64,000 nt of DNA from Rubripirellula amarantea. GTDB taxonomy: Bacteria > Planctomycetota > Planctomycetia > Pirellulales > Pirellulaceae. Both the position numbers and the translations under genes were made by a program. Shown in pieces: positions 19,825 to 30,372 of this stretch; positions within the stretch are counted from its first letter, which is position 1, and each line of letters begins with the position of its first letter. The stretch covers positions 2,913,406-2,977,405 of the forward strand of contig NZ_SJPI01000001.1 in NCBI RefSeq assembly GCF_007859865.1, read 5' to 3'. A model generated the notes under the pieces. That model did not search any database. It saw only the letters and a program-made list of their open reading frames with translations, and had not been told where the DNA came from.

Positions 19825-20049
19825 TTACTCGCGAGGGCGAATTGCACCTGTCAAGCCGCTGTAGTCGACTCGGTCGGTCGTGTGCCATAGAGGCTGACCA
19901 AGCTCAACTCGCTTGCGAAGCACTTCGATCTTGTCCGGGCTGCCCGCAGGAGCGTCGGTAGGCTCGAAGTTGTCGTCCTGGTTCGGCACAAAGTCTTCAT
20001 CGTGACCATAACGAAGGATGGCTTCAAAGACGTTTTTGCACTGGCTCAT
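19825..20049 (-). CDS. Small conserved-looking protein, 74 residues
   Basis: I chose the internal ATG at 20049 (MSQCKNVFEAILRYG); the frame runs 15 codons further upstream without better evidence. The protein is soluble, acidic and rich in Asp/Pro (FVPNQDDNFEPTDAP), ending in GLTGAIRPRE. No known domain is recognised. Its own terminator and a long 5' region suggest an independently expressed gene. Function unknown. Confidence 0.65.
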   Translation of the reverse strand: MSQCKNVFEAILRYGHDEDFVPNQDDNFEPTDAPAGSPDKIEVLRKRVELGQPLWHTTDRVDYSGLTGAIRPRE

Positions 20050-20529
20050 ATAGTTTCGTTTCCAAAGATTCTTAACCACGACCCGCAGATCCAATCTGCC
20101 TTAATCAGTGGTACTTGTTTCCGATGCGACGTGTCCATTGTCGCGGTTTGTTATCACATGCTTGATTATTGACGTGTTTGGGCTTTCGTCAACAAAAATT
20201 TACGCTAGGGAACCTCGTTAGGTGTTCTTTACCGAAGCCAATGGGGAGCAGGTAAGGTGTTCCGAAAGCTCCGTGCAAAGCACTGGCATCAGCGATGAAT
20301 TTCGGCGAATGTTGCTAGCTATGTCGCAAGGGGGGAGAACCGCACCTTGATCGCTGTTCATGGTGTGATCATTCCCTTGTCAATGGGGGGCGGCGTCAAG
20401 GGCCGCCAGCGAAGTATTGCGAATTCATCGAAATCAAGCTGGGTGGTGCGGGTCCAGCACCAGGTTGGTAGATTGCAAAAAGAATTCGAAAATTTTTTTT
20501 GTAACTTCACAATCCTGCTGACACTTGAG
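20050..20529. other. 480-bp divergent intergenic region
   Basis: This region lies between the small minus-strand gene and yjbQ and should hold both promoters. A weak stem (GGCGGC at 20389-20394 with GCCGCC at 20402-20407) has no T-run. A run of eight or more T occurs near 20493-20500. The yjbQ frame stays open across much of this region, but the encoded residues look non-coding. Confidence 0.4.
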
Positions 20530-20964
20530 ATGCCTATGTGGATCCAACGGATCCTCCGTTTACCCCCAGTTCGCCGCGGTTTTCATTTGGTAACCGGCCA
20601 GATCGTCGAATCGGTGCCCGAGATCGCCCAAATTCAAACGGGATGGATGCAGGTGTTTATCCAACACACTTCGGCATCGCTGACCATCAACGAAAACGCG
20701 GACCCAGATGTTCGTCATGATTTCGAAACGGCCATGAATCATGCCGTCCCCGAAACATTACCCTACGTTCATACGATTGAAGGCCCAGACGACATGCCGG
20801 CTCACGTGAAGGCGTCGATGATGGGGGCATCGGTGATGGTACCGATCGGTGGCGGGCGTTTGCAGTTAGGAACTTGGCAAGGGATCTATCTGTGCGAGCA
20901 CCGCGATCAAGGCGGCAGTCGCAGCGTTGTGGTGACCATCCAGGGTGAACCCGCCGCCTCGTGA
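20530..20964 (+). CDS. YjbQ/UPF0047 family protein
   Basis: Starting at the ATG at 20530 gives 144 residues, the usual family length (about 140). The upstream open frame to 20347 is not counted. Typical YjbQ sequence is present: TGWMQVFIQHTSASLTINEN, ADPDVRHD, and LGTWQGIYLCEHRDQ with conserved His/Cys-region residues. The family is widespread, and some members have weak thiamin-phosphate synthase activity in vitro, but the physiological role is unsettled. It appears monocistronic. Confidence 0.88.
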   Translation: MPMWIQRILRLPPVRRGFHLVTGQIVESVPEIAQIQTGWMQVFIQHTSASLTINENADPDVRHDFETAMNHAVPETLPYVHTIEGPDDMPAHVKASMMGASVMVPIGGGRLQLGTWQGIYLCEHRDQGGSRSVVVTIQGEPAAS

Positions 20965-21147
20965 GATCGGTGGACACGAAAAACCTAGCTCGCGTCCAAC
21001 GATGGCCGACTGTCATCGATCTTGAGTCCCCGAATCGGCTATCTTGTGCGGCATGTGACCACGTCGTCCACCGCCAATCATCGCTGAAGCCTTCGCGATC
21101 GTCTTGGGAACTACTTTACCCCTCTGAACCTACGTGATCTTTCGCTC

Positions 21148-22512
21148 ATGTCAAAATTTCAAACGTCACCCTATCCCATCGAGACGCTTCCACCGGGGAT
21201 TCCTTACATCGTAGGAAACGAAGCGGCCGAGCGGTTTAGCTTCTACGGAATGAAAGCCATTTTGACGGTGTTCATGACTACGTACCTGTTGGGGGCCAAC
21301 GGTGAAGTCGATCCGATGAGCGACACCGACGCAAAGTTCTGGGTCCACACGTTCGTGATGGTGGCCTATTTCACTCCACTGCTTGGGGCTTTCGTCGCCG
21401 ATTGGTTGTTCGGCAAATACAACACGATCATGTACCTGTCGGTGCTCTATTGTTTTGGCCACTTGGCATTGGCTTTGGATGAGACTCGCTGGGGACTTGC
21501 GATCGGGCTAAGTTTGATCGCTTTGGGAACGGGAGCAATCAAGCCTTGTGTTTCGGCTCACGTCGGCGATCAATTCGGGAAAAAGAACTCTCATTTGTTG
21601 GCCAAGGTTTTTGGATGGTTCTATGTCGCAATCAATTTGGGGGCGTTTGCTTCAACGCTGTTAACGCCCTGGCTGTTGCAGAACTACGGATCCCAGGTGG
21701 CATTTGGTGTTCCCGGGGTATTGATGGCGGTGGCAACCTTTGTGTTCTGGCTCGGTAGAAACCGATTTGTGCATATTCCGCCTCGTGGTTCGGTAGTGTT
21801 TCGCGAAACGTTTACCGGTGATGGCTTGAAGGCGATTTTGAATTTGGCCCCTGTGTACGTTTTGGTCGCTATTTTCTGGAGCCTGTTTGATCAAACGGCC
21901 AGCGCGTGGGTTCTTCAAGCCGAGAACATGGATCGCACCTTTTTTGGAGTCAACGTTCTTTCAAGCCAAATTCAAGCCGCCAATCCATTCTTGATTTTGG
22001 TCCTCGTTCCCCTTTTCAGCTACGTGGTCTATCCCGCGATCAATAAGGTGTTCACGCTAACGCCGCTAAGAAAAATTGGGATCGGAATGTTCATCACGGT
22101 CGGCGCGTTTTCGATCAGCGCGCTGATTGAATCAAGCATTCAGTCCGGTGGACGTCCCAGCATCAGTTGGCAGATCTTGGCGTACATTATCCTTACGGCC
22201 GCTGAAGTGATGGTCTCCATCACTTGCTTAGAGTTCAGCTATACGCAAGCTCCCAATAGCATGAAAAGTATCGTGATGAGCTTCTATATGCTTTCGGTCT
22301 CGTTAGGCAACTTCATCACCGCTGGAGTGAATGCGGTCATCTCAAACGCGGACGGTACGTCTAAGCTTCCAGGTGCTACTTATTACTGGTTCTTCACGGG
22401 TTTGATGCTTGTTGCCGCAATCTTGTTCATCGTGGTAGCCAAGCTCTATAGCGGGCGCGAATATGTCCAGGAGTCACCGACCGCGGAAGAAACCGCTGAT
22501 GCGATTTCATGA
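21148..22512 (+). CDS. POT/PTR family proton-coupled peptide transporter
   Basis: A 454-residue MFS protein with about twelve hydrophobic segments. Near the N-terminus is [12 protein letters not shown], the first POT signature with the ExxERFxYY-like motif, and [24 protein letters not shown] is the second PTR2 signature. POT transporters import di- and tripeptides with protons across the inner membrane. The length fits bacterial members. Its stop overlaps the start of the downstream AAA gene by ATGA, so the two are probably one transcriptional and translational unit. Confidence 0.92.
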   Translation: MSKFQTSPYPIETLPPGIPYIVGNEAAERFSFYGMKAILTVFMTTYLLGANGEVDPMSDTDAKFWVHTFVMVAYFTPLLGAFVADWLFGKYNTIMYLSVLYCFGHLALALDETRWGLAIGLSLIALGTGAIKPCVSAHVGDQFGKKNSHLLAKVFGWFYVAINLGAFASTLLTPWLLQNYGSQVAFGVPGVLMAVATFVFWLGRNRFVHIPPRGSVVFRETFTGDGLKAILNLAPVYVLVAIFWSLFDQTASAWVLQAENMDRTFFGVNVLSSQIQAANPFLILVLVPLFSYVVYPAINKVFTLTPLRKIGIGMFITVGAFSISALIESSIQSGGRPSISWQILAYIILTAAEVMVSITCLEFSYTQAPNSMKSIVMSFYMLSVSLGNFITAGVNAVISNADGTSKLPGATYYWFFTGLMLVAAILFIVVAKLYSGREYVQESPTAEETADAIS

Positions 22513-24137
22513 ATCAAGACGATGAAGCTCGGTTGATTGGAATGCTTCGGCGCGTGGTGCGCGACTGTGGCAAACTGTACGCGACTAGCGCTCGATTGAT
22601 GGTTCGGCGGTACCCGACGGAAATCGAAGGGCTGCCCGAGCGGTTTTCGGAGTTGATGGATGATCTGCATCGTGGACTGATCATCAAGGTTTACGTCACC
22701 ATCGTTCGGGCAGACGAACGTTGGACGGGTCCAGAGAAGCGAGTCGCCGCGGCGCTGATCGAACATTTGTGGCAACAATCGCTCAGCGGCAAAGAACTTC
22801 GTGAAGCTGCGACAGGTCTGTTTCAACAAGCAGATGCCTTGTCGTGGGATTCGTTGGTCGCACCGTTTGTGCGCTACAAGGCACTGGCCAACAGCAAGGC
22901 CCAGGTGGGAACCATCGTGATGCGATTGGCCAATCTTGTGGCCAAGTGCGATGGTCAAACAATGCCCGAAGAGCAAATTGCTTTGCATTCGCTTCAACAC
23001 GAAATTGATGCGGCATTGCATCCCGCTTCGCCTCAAGAGACGCTTGCGCCGCTATCGCGAGGCCGTCATGCTGTCGTGCAAGAAAAACAGCAATATGGTA
23101 ATCCCGACGACGGAGCATCGAACCCGCAGTTTTCACCTGGGGAACAACAGCGCCGCTTGCAATCGGCGATGAATGAACTTGATGGTCTCATCGGGCTCGC
23201 CGAGGTCAAGCAGCAAGTGAAAAGCTACGCCAATTTCTTGAGGCTGCAGAACCAGCGGCAATCCAAGGGACTGTCCACCATGCCCATTAGCATGCACATG
23301 GCTTTCGTTGGAAATCCCGGGACGGGGAAAACCACGGTGGCTCGAATCGTGGGGCAAATCTTAGGTTCGATGGGAATGCTCAGTCGTGGGCACGTGGTTG
23401 AAACGGATCGCACTGGTTTGGTAGCTGAATACGCAGGGCAAACCGGTAAACGTACCAACGATCTTTGCGATTCGGCGCTGGGTGGTGTGCTTTTCATTGA
23501 CGAAGCCTACAGCCTTATTGATACATCGGGCGACGACTCGTATGGGCGAGAGGCGATACAAGCTTTGCTCAAGCGAATGGAAGACAATCGTGATTCGCTT
23601 GCGGTCATCCTGGCGGGCTACGGCAATGAAATGAAGTCGATGATGCAGTCCAACCCGGGGCTCTCTTCGCGAATCAATACCCAGATCGACTTCGCCGATT
23701 ACTCGCCGGCTGACTTGGGACGGATTTTTGAAACGATGTGTGTGCAAAATCAATACGAATTGCCAGCCCAAGCTCGGCATCGTTTATTGATTGGCTTTGA
23801 CCATCTCTTTGGTAGTCGAGATCGGCATTTCGGCAACGGGCGGTTGGTCCGCAACTCATTCGAAGATACGGTTCGCCGATTGGCGGATCGAATTGCCAGT
23901 GTGGCGGAATTGAGCGAAGAATTATTAACGCGTTTGACGGTCGACGACATCAGTATTCCTGGGCTCAGTCACGAGCAGATTGAACGTCTTAGAAACCGCC
24001 CTCACAAACTTCGAATGGATTGCCTGGGGTGCCAAAGGCGGATTTTGGTGCAACCATCGGCGCTAGGAAAACGAGTCAAATGTGGTAAGTGCGGACACAA
24101 GCAAGTTGCCGATTGGGCCGATGTCTACCACGGATAG
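22509..24137 (+). CDS. CbbX/SpoVK-like AAA+ ATPase with C-terminal zinc ribbon
   Basis: This 542-residue protein has three parts. Residues 1-165 are helical and contain a stretch ([17 protein letters not shown]) reminiscent of TerB-like helical bundles. The AAA+ domain begins with [16 protein letters not shown] and has Walker [10 protein letters not shown] (268-276) and Walker B GVLFIDEA (about 326-333), closest to CbbX/SpoVK/EccA remodelling ATPases. The last 40 residues carry a CxxC...CxxC zinc ribbon (CLGC and CGKC, about 506-535). The substrate is unknown. Coupling to the peptide transporter gene by an ATGA overlap is the main contextual clue. Confidence 0.82.
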   Translation: MNQDDEARLIGMLRRVVRDCGKLYATSARLMVRRYPTEIEGLPERFSELMDDLHRGLIIKVYVTIVRADERWTGPEKRVAAALIEHLWQQSLSGKELREAATGLFQQADALSWDSLVAPFVRYKALANSKAQVGTIVMRLANLVAKCDGQTMPEEQIALHSLQHEIDAALHPASPQETLAPLSRGRHAVVQEKQQYGNPDDGASNPQFSPGEQQRRLQSAMNELDGLIGLAEVKQQVKSYANFLRLQNQRQSKGLSTMPISMHMAFVGNPGTGKTTVARIVGQILGSMGMLSRGHVVETDRTGLVAEYAGQTGKRTNDLCDSALGGVLFIDEAYSLIDTSGDDSYGREAIQALLKRMEDNRDSLAVILAGYGNEMKSMMQSNPGLSSRINTQIDFADYSPADLGRIFETMCVQNQYELPAQARHRLLIGFDHLFGSRDRHFGNGRLVRNSFEDTVRRLADRIASVAELSEELLTRLTVDDISIPGLSHEQIERLRNRPHKLRMDCLGCQRRILVQPSALGKRVKCGKCGHKQVADWADVYHG

Positions 24138-24220
24138 ATAACCGACCTGACATGTGTTGAAACGGTCAATCGTTTAGACTGCCGCCTTTGGATGCCATCC
24201 TTTCCGTCAAGTCAATCTTC

Positions 24221-25918
24221 ATGGCAGACTTTCAACTTCACATTTCCGGGACCCTCGGATTGCTGCTGGGCGTATGCTTGGCGGCCGGGGTGTTTGCCGA
24301 TCTGCTTCACCTTCCCAAAGTGACGGCCTACCTACTGGTCGGCTTGTTGGTGGGCCCGAGTTTGTTGGATTTGGTACCGATCGACCACGTGCACATCTTC
24401 GAGCCGATCTTGAAGCTTGCGATGGCGTTGGTGCTATTCAACTTAGGGTGCGAATTCACATTTGCAAAGTTTCGCAGGATCGCCCGGCGTTGTTTAATAC
24501 TTTCCGCCGCCGAAATCTTCGCAACCTTCTCGCTTGTCACGCTTGGGTTATTGGTCTTTGGAGCTCCCGCGAGCATGGCGATCTTGTTGGGTTGCCTTGC
24601 CGTCGCGACGGCTCCGGCCACAACAATCTTGGTGCTCAAAGAATTTCGCAGCGAAGGCCCGATCACCGAGAAGACTGGCTTCCTGGTGGCAATGAACAAT
24701 CTTGCTTGCATCTTGCTCTTTGAGTTCGGATTCTTGTTTATCCAGATGAAGCAAGGCGGTGCCGCGTCCTCGTTTCTTTCCCAAGCTGGCATTGTCGTCA
24801 CCGACATCGTCGGGTCCATGGTTTTGGGCGTCGTTGGCGGTCTGGTCATCAGCTACGGTTGCGGGTTTTTGAACTCCAAGCGCTGGCTTGTGTTGTTGGT
24901 TGCTACCGTCACATTCTTGTTGGGAATCGATGAGTCCCTGCATGTCCCCTACATGTTGACCTTCTTTGTGATGGGGGTGACTGTTGCCAACACGTCGGAT
25001 TACAAAGCCAAGATTGTTGACGAGCTTGATCACTTGTCAGGGCTACTCGCCGTTCTATTCTTTGCGGCTCACGGCACTGAACTGGATGCGAAAGCGTTCG
25101 TTGCCGCCGGCGCTCTTGGGGTGGTGTATATCGTCTCTCGGATATTGGGAAAGTGGCTCGGCATTTACGTTGCCGCCAAGTTGACCAACCAGTCCAACGA
25201 AGTGCGGGTTTGGCTCGGTGGGTGTCTGTTCGCCCAGGCCGGCGCCGCTATCGCTCTTTCGACGATTGCAGTCGAGCGAAACCCGGAATTGGGATTGCCA
25301 ATACAGGCGATCATTCTTGGTTCGGTGGTGCTATTCGAGATCATCGGCCCGCTGTTCATAAGAAAGTCTCTCATTGAAACTGGCGAGGTTCCCTTAGCCC
25401 AGGCGATTCACCATACCAGCCGCACGCCCGTACAACAGTTCCAAGCCGTGGTGGATCGTTTTCGAGCCGCGGTACGCAATGCCGAACATACCGTGGATGC
25501 AGAAACGGTGACGACCAGCCGCGTTAAGGTCAGCGATTTGATTCGCAAGACAAAAGGCATACCGCAATCCGCCAATTTTGATGATGTGATCGACCATATC
25601 GAACATTCACACGACAATACCTATCCGGTCGTCGACGACCGGATGGGAGTGGTGGGAGTTATTCGCTATCCCTTGCTCAGCGATGTAATGTTTGACCACA
25701 GCGCGTCGCAACTTGTTCGCGCCGAGGATTTGGTGAGTGAATCCAATGCAATTCTCCATCCCGACGATCCGGCTGCTCGGGCGTTTGAACTGTTCCAAAA
25801 CGAAACGGACGATTGCATTCCAGTGGTCACTCGCGTTGAGCCAATGGAATTGCTAGGAGTCGTTCGACGTAGTGACGTCATGCACGCGTTGATCACTCAG
25901 CGACGAAAGCGGAAATGA
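24221..25918 (+). CDS. CPA2-family monovalent cation/proton antiporter with CBS pair
   Basis: The ATG at 24221 (MADFQL) is preferred over a TTG eleven codons upstream. The first 390 residues have about twelve hydrophobic segments of the Na+/H+ exchanger fold seen in KefB/KefC (VTAYLLVGLLVGPSLLDLV, MALVLFNLGCEFTF, LFAQAGAAIALSTIAVE). The cytosolic tail lacks an obvious RCK/TrkA-N Rossmann domain and instead carries a CBS pair (about residues 435-562, with YPVVDDRMGVVGVI and CIPVVTRVE). The likely role is cation or pH homeostasis, perhaps gated by nucleotides at the CBS pair. Confidence 0.87.
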   Translation: MADFQLHISGTLGLLLGVCLAAGVFADLLHLPKVTAYLLVGLLVGPSLLDLVPIDHVHIFEPILKLAMALVLFNLGCEFTFAKFRRIARRCLILSAAEIFATFSLVTLGLLVFGAPASMAILLGCLAVATAPATTILVLKEFRSEGPITEKTGFLVAMNNLACILLFEFGFLFIQMKQGGAASSFLSQAGIVVTDIVGSMVLGVVGGLVISYGCGFLNSKRWLVLLVATVTFLLGIDESLHVPYMLTFFVMGVTVANTSDYKAKIVDELDHLSGLLAVLFFAAHGTELDAKAFVAAGALGVVYIVSRILGKWLGIYVAAKLTNQSNEVRVWLGGCLFAQAGAAIALSTIAVERNPELGLPIQAIILGSVVLFEIIGPLFIRKSLIETGEVPLAQAIHHTSRTPVQQFQAVVDRFRAAVRNAEHTVDAETVTTSRVKVSDLIRKTKGIPQSANFDDVIDHIEHSHDNTYPVVDDRMGVVGVIRYPLLSDVMFDHSASQLVRAEDLVSESNAILHPDDPAARAFELFQNETDDCIPVVTRVEPMELLGVVRRSDVMHALITQRRKRK

Positions 25919-25934
25919 GCACGTTGCTCGCCTC

Positions 25935-26834
25935 ATGAATTGGTTGTTGCTTTCCGTTGTGTCGGCATTCTTGTTGGGTCTGTACGACGCGGCAAAGAAG
26001 ACGTCCGTGCGCGGTAATGCGGTTCCCCCGGTGTTGTTCTGGGCGGTGACTTGCGGAGCTTCGATATGGATTCCATTGCTGATCGCGGGCCGAATCTTTC
26101 CCAGTGAATTTGCCGCCTGGAACCTGTATGTGACCCCAATCAGTGGTTCGATGCACTTGGCGATTTTGCTGAAGTCGACAATCGTTAGCATCTCGTGGAC
26201 TTTGGCGTACTTCGCGCTTAAGCGTTTGCCTTTGTCGATTGCTAGTCCACTGCGAGCCATTGGACCGGTGTGGACAATCTTGATCGCTACGCTTTGGTTG
26301 GGCGAACGGCCGACCTACCTTCAGTGGATCGGCATTGCGATCGTGGTTGTCTCGTTTTTCGCCCTTTCATCGGTGGGTAAGAAAGAAGGCATTTACTTTC
26401 GCCGAAACCCAGCGGTCGGGTGGATGATCCTAGCGACCATAGTGGGAGCATGCAGTGGCCTCTATGACAAGATTCTACTACAGCGGTTTCATTTGGATGC
26501 GGCGACAGTCCAGGCGTGGTTTTCAATCTACTTAGTTGTCGTCTTGTTACCGTTGGTGGTGTATTGGCGCGTCTACGATTCCGTCAAGACTCCGTTTCAA
26601 TGGCGACGATCAATTCCGTTTATCGCAATTCTTTTGTTAGCGGCGGACTTCGCCTATTTCACCGCACTGTCCGATCCCGATGCGTTGGTGTCGGTTGTAT
26701 CTCCGGTTCGTCGCTCTGCCACCGTCGTTTCATTTGCTCTTGGGGTGATCTATTTCGGTGAGAAAAATGTCGGAGCGAAGGCGGTCTGCATCGCGATTTT
26801 GCTGCTCGGAGTATTCACGCTGTCATTCGGCTAA
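25935..26834 (+). CDS. EamA/DMT-superfamily transporter
   Basis: A 299-residue integral membrane protein with about ten hydrophobic segments in two similar halves, as in EamA drug/metabolite transporters. The first half ends with SIASPLRAIGPVWTILIATLWLGE and the second with SVVSPVRRSATVVSFALGVIYFGE, the paired P-x-R/W-x-x-GE pattern of the family. The substrate cannot be read from sequence. It begins 16 bases after the antiporter stop, so the two are probably co-transcribed. Confidence 0.85.
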   Translation: MNWLLLSVVSAFLLGLYDAAKKTSVRGNAVPPVLFWAVTCGASIWIPLLIAGRIFPSEFAAWNLYVTPISGSMHLAILLKSTIVSISWTLAYFALKRLPLSIASPLRAIGPVWTILIATLWLGERPTYLQWIGIAIVVVSFFALSSVGKKEGIYFRRNPAVGWMILATIVGACSGLYDKILLQRFHLDAATVQAWFSIYLVVVLLPLVVYWRVYDSVKTPFQWRRSIPFIAILLLAADFAYFTALSDPDALVSVVSPVRRSATVVSFALGVIYFGEKNVGAKAVCIAILLLGVFTLSFG

Positions 26835-26955
26835 GGAGGCGTGCCGATTGCCTTGAGTGATCAGCCCGAATTGGTCTCAGTGTGTTGGGAGAGATATTCG
26901 ATGTGGCAAGGAAGCCATACGATTGGGCGATGGGACGATAAGAATTCTTGCCGTT

Positions 26956-29900
26956 CTATTTCGGACTTCGGCGGTGGACGCCCAGCCCAATTTCATGAAG
27001 GTAGGCGGACCACTGCGGATTAGAATCGCATCTCTGGACGACACGTGAAAGGTTCTTTCGCCAAGTCGCAAAGGCCGGTGGTCGACCGTCGTCATAGCAT
27101 GACGCGAGTTTCTCACCAAGTTCAGTGGGAAGGCTAGAATCCACCAGTAGACATAGGTCCTGGTAGATTTTTTCTCGGTCGTTGGATTGGTAGCCTTCAT
27201 TCCCTTCGGACACCATGTACCAATAACTCAGGAAGTCACTGCGTTGCCGTCTCGGCAACGCCACCGCAATTTCCTGAACGGCGTCTGGCGTCGAAAGGCA
27301 GGGCGAAGTTTCCGATCGATCCTTCTTGGTAGCGACCAGTCTTCCCGAGTCGTCGAGCACGCGGTCGCCAATCCAGATCCATTGGCGATCAAAGAGAACG
27401 TGACAGAACTTTTCTTTCATCGAAGGATGGTCATGAATGATCTCGATCAACGTTTCGCAATCAATGTCGATCATATGTTCGACCAAAATATCGACGATCT
27501 TGCTCACTGTTTCCGGTGAACTTTCTTTAACGCCTTTTTGTTCGCCATTGAAGAGTTGAAGGTTTCTTCGTACTGCTTGAGCGAAATGAACACGTGCAAC
27601 GTCAAAGGGGAAAGTCTGCATCAAAAGCGAGGCAAGACTAAGGTGTGCGGCCGATGAAATCCGTTCGGGATGTGTGAGGTCATTCCACATCGCAACGACG
27701 TTTGATTGAACTGCGTCGCAGATCACGTTGCGACGCTGCCGTTGATCCAGTGAAAGCAAATGTCGATTTAGCGACTCTACTTCCACTTGGCTAGGGTTCT
27801 GAAGAACTCGGCAAATCTCTTGGCCAAGCAGAGATCGCAGTATCGGGTGTTGGTTCGTTGAGGCGTCCTGGATTGCGGATATTGCTGCAAGGACCGGAGT
27901 GGTGCTTTGAAGTCGCGGCGATCGTTGCAGAGTGCTCACGATAAGATCGGTGAATGCAGAACCGATGTCCCAACGAACAATCAGGTTCAATGCCTGCTCG
28001 ATCGTTGCGGTTCGATCAAATGAGGCGAAGTCACTTGCTCGACTAGTGATAATCGATAGATTGCCCGCTTCCATCAAGCGTTTAAGGCAGAGTCGCTTCG
28101 TCGCCTCCGAAGTCTTGGCATCGCATGCAATATCGATCAACACATGCGAAAAATCATGCACTTGGTGTTCCCGAAGTCTTGCGAGCGAATCGTTAAGCTC
28201 TTTGGTGCGGTCGCACTGAGCCAAGATATCCGCGGCAAGTTGGCGATCGATCAATTGGCCTGTCAGCGGTTCGATCGACTTTGGCTGATAAGAGTTGCTT
28301 CGATCTTCTCTGGTTAGCCGAATCACTTGGACACCCGGGCGAGATGAACGCCAAGTCTGGTTGGCCGTGGGGTTGCGTAGACGATCGAGGGCCATCCGCA
28401 GTTGGCGTTTGGTTTCCGGTGAACATGGTCGATCGAGCGATCGCTGGACTTTATGTATCAGCGACATCAAAAGCGGATCGTCGGCTCGATTGCTATTTTG
28501 CGACGCAAGAAAAAGTTTGGCGAGTCGCAGCAGGAGCGTTTTGGATTGGTCTGTTCGATGCAACCATCGTTTGGCATGTTCGTGCCAATGTAGGGAAGAG
28601 CATCGTTCAAGACGTACCGCATGGATCAGGAACGGGAATCGTTCTTTGGATTGCATTGCGGCATCGAACTGATCTTCGACCTTTTGGTTATTGGCAGTCG
28701 CATGAGTGATGTTGGCTGTCTCATGATTGTTCATGTTCAGCCAATGATAGGCAGCGAAATAGTCTCGGATCGCAGTAAACGCAAATGCATAAGAATCAAT
28801 CGTCGAGTTCGCCACACGAACAAGTCGACTCTGTAACAGGGGCCAATGGTGACACCCCGAATCTTGAGCAATCCGTTCGAGTTCTTCGGAGAAGAACGTG
28901 CATCTTGGGCACTGAGGGTTAAACACCATTCGGTTGGCGAGACTTGCAAACGCATCCAAGTGATTGAGACTTAGCTGGCTATTGGATGAGTCCGCGTTGT
29001 GGAGATTTTGACGAGACCATCGTACGAGTTGTTCGATAAGCCGAGTTTGGTGAAACGCTAAGTCACTGGTCTTGCAATTTGCAAACGCGGAAGTTGTCTG
29101 ATGCAACCAGAAGGGCGATTGAGTAAACTCGCGATAATGAGAGTGGATTTCCACCGCTGTTTCCGTTGCAGTTTCTTCTGTGGCCCCGTAACGATTCATG
29201 AGGGTGGAGGTAGCTACGTTGAATGCAACGTCGGACGACAATTCCTTGAGCCAGCAAAGAGTCGTTTTTTTCTGCTGGGCAAACGCTTGCGGCATTCCGC
29301 TAGCCTGCGTGGTTATCAGTGTGGTCACGTGTTCGGATTCGAATGCAATTCGTTCGCGAACTAGATCTCTTTGATCAAGGGGAACCTCGTTCCAGTTATC
29401 GAGCAGCAAGAGAAAGTTCTCGTTTGATTGGCACAGCGATCGAATTCCAACGCTTGCTTCGCGGAGTTGTTGGCTTGGACAATTCAGCGAGATGCAGAAG
29501 TATTCCATCAAGGATATGGATGGTCGTTCGCGGATGGCTGCGGCGAAGGCGACAAGGTCGACCACAATCGGATAGTCATAGTGCTCGAGGTTTCCACTTG
29601 CGCCTTGAAAGGCTAGCCATTGGACGAGAGTAGATTTCCCACTCTTCGCTTCGCCAATCACGAGTAGTTCGTGAAGAGTATCGGAAAGCAAGTCGATCAA
29701 TGGAAAGCCGATGCTACTACGGTTTGCAGCTTGAACCGACGGCATGTTGATCGCTGCTTCGCGATGGATGAAAACTTTATCGATGGGTTCGCCGCAATGA
29801 CCGGGAACGGAGGACGCAAGATGTGTCCAGCGACGGTGGCTTTGAAGTTGATCCAGCCACTGTCTTAGTAAGACGTCTGCGATCATAGGTTGGCCGGCTA

Positions 29901-30372
29901 CCGAATCCAGTTGCGCGGACACATCGAGGCACCATGATCCGTATGCCATGTGGGGCATTGCGTCGGTCCGAGACGCCCCTGCATGCGTCAGGCTTTTCGT
30001 GTGAGAGTTACGCCGCAGAGTTGACCGAGTAAAATCGCGAATAAGCGACGGACTTGGGTCGGCGTTCCAGATTCCGGAACGTTCCCAGTCAGTGATGATT
30101 GTCGGCAGCGATTCTGTATACGCAGTGGGAAGGATTCCTAGCGATCGAGCCAACGCTGCAATCCGATTCAGCAGTCGGCTAGCGGCGATGGAGCCGTTTG
30201 GATCTTGATCTGGGGACTCTTCGCGAAAGTCGGATCGCGGAGCAGCCTCTTGATGAAGCTCGTGCTGGCCTGACTCGTGATGTAGCTTCAAGAGCTGCTG
30301 GAGAACAAACTGTAAGTAACACTCGGACAGCATCTTCCTCATCCCTGATCTATCAAGTCCTTCGATTGACAT
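26956..30372 (-). CDS. STAND/NACHT-type NTPase of 1138 residues
   Basis: The ATG at 30372 is chosen because GAGG lies about eight bases upstream; a GTG at 30384 is the alternative. Residues 1-220 form an N-terminal domain I cannot place. The NTPase core follows: Walker A GEAKSGKST (240-248), Walker B LLLLDNWNEV (D at about 325), a sensor-like TLITTQAS, and then an arginine- and tryptophan-rich region (LVRWSRQNL). From about residue 480 to the end the sequence is largely helical and Leu-rich, as in HEAT/TPR-like repeat sensors. This effector-NTPase-repeat layout is that of STAND proteins, many of which are antiphage sensors (Avs type) or regulators. The defence role here is inferred from architecture only. 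It is divergent from the HTH-GNAT gene. Confidence 0.72.
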   Translation of the reverse strand: MSIEGLDRSGMRKMLSECYLQFVLQQLLKLHHESGQHELHQEAAPRSDFREESPDQDPNGSIAASRLLNRIAALARSLGILPTAYTESLPTIITDWERSGIWNADPSPSLIRDFTRSTLRRNSHTKSLTHAGASRTDAMPHMAYGSWCLDVSAQLDSVAGQPMIADVLLRQWLDQLQSHRRWTHLASSVPGHCGEPIDKVFIHREAAINMPSVQAANRSSIGFPLIDLLSDTLHELLVIGEAKSGKSTLVQWLAFQGASGNLEHYDYPIVVDLVAFAAAIRERPSISLMEYFCISLNCPSQQLREASVGIRSLCQSNENFLLLLDNWNEVPLDQRDLVRERIAFESEHVTTLITTQASGMPQAFAQQKKTTLCWLKELSSDVAFNVATSTLMNRYGATEETATETAVEIHSHYREFTQSPFWLHQTTSAFANCKTSDLAFHQTRLIEQLVRWSRQNLHNADSSNSQLSLNHLDAFASLANRMVFNPQCPRCTFFSEELERIAQDSGCHHWPLLQSRLVRVANSTIDSYAFAFTAIRDYFAAYHWLNMNNHETANITHATANNQKVEDQFDAAMQSKERFPFLIHAVRLERCSSLHWHEHAKRWLHRTDQSKTLLLRLAKLFLASQNSNRADDPLLMSLIHKVQRSLDRPCSPETKRQLRMALDRLRNPTANQTWRSSRPGVQVIRLTREDRSNSYQPKSIEPLTGQLIDRQLAADILAQCDRTKELNDSLARLREHQVHDFSHVLIDIACDAKTSEATKRLCLKRLMEAGNLSIITSRASDFASFDRTATIEQALNLIVRWDIGSAFTDLIVSTLQRSPRLQSTTPVLAAISAIQDASTNQHPILRSLLGQEICRVLQNPSQVEVESLNRHLLSLDQRQRRNVICDAVQSNVVAMWNDLTHPERISSAAHLSLASLLMQTFPFDVARVHFAQAVRRNLQLFNGEQKGVKESSPETVSKIVDILVEHMIDIDCETLIEIIHDHPSMKEKFCHVLFDRQWIWIGDRVLDDSGRLVATKKDRSETSPCLSTPDAVQEIAVALPRRQRSDFLSYWYMVSEGNEGYQSNDREKIYQDLCLLVDSSLPTELGEKLASCYDDGRPPAFATWRKNLSRVVQRCDSNPQWSAYLHEIGLGVHRRSPK

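Noticed and set aside
20347-20529. N-terminal extension of the YjbQ protein
   Set aside because: The family length and conserved sequence begin at the ATG at 20530; the extension has no domain and includes a T-rich stretch.
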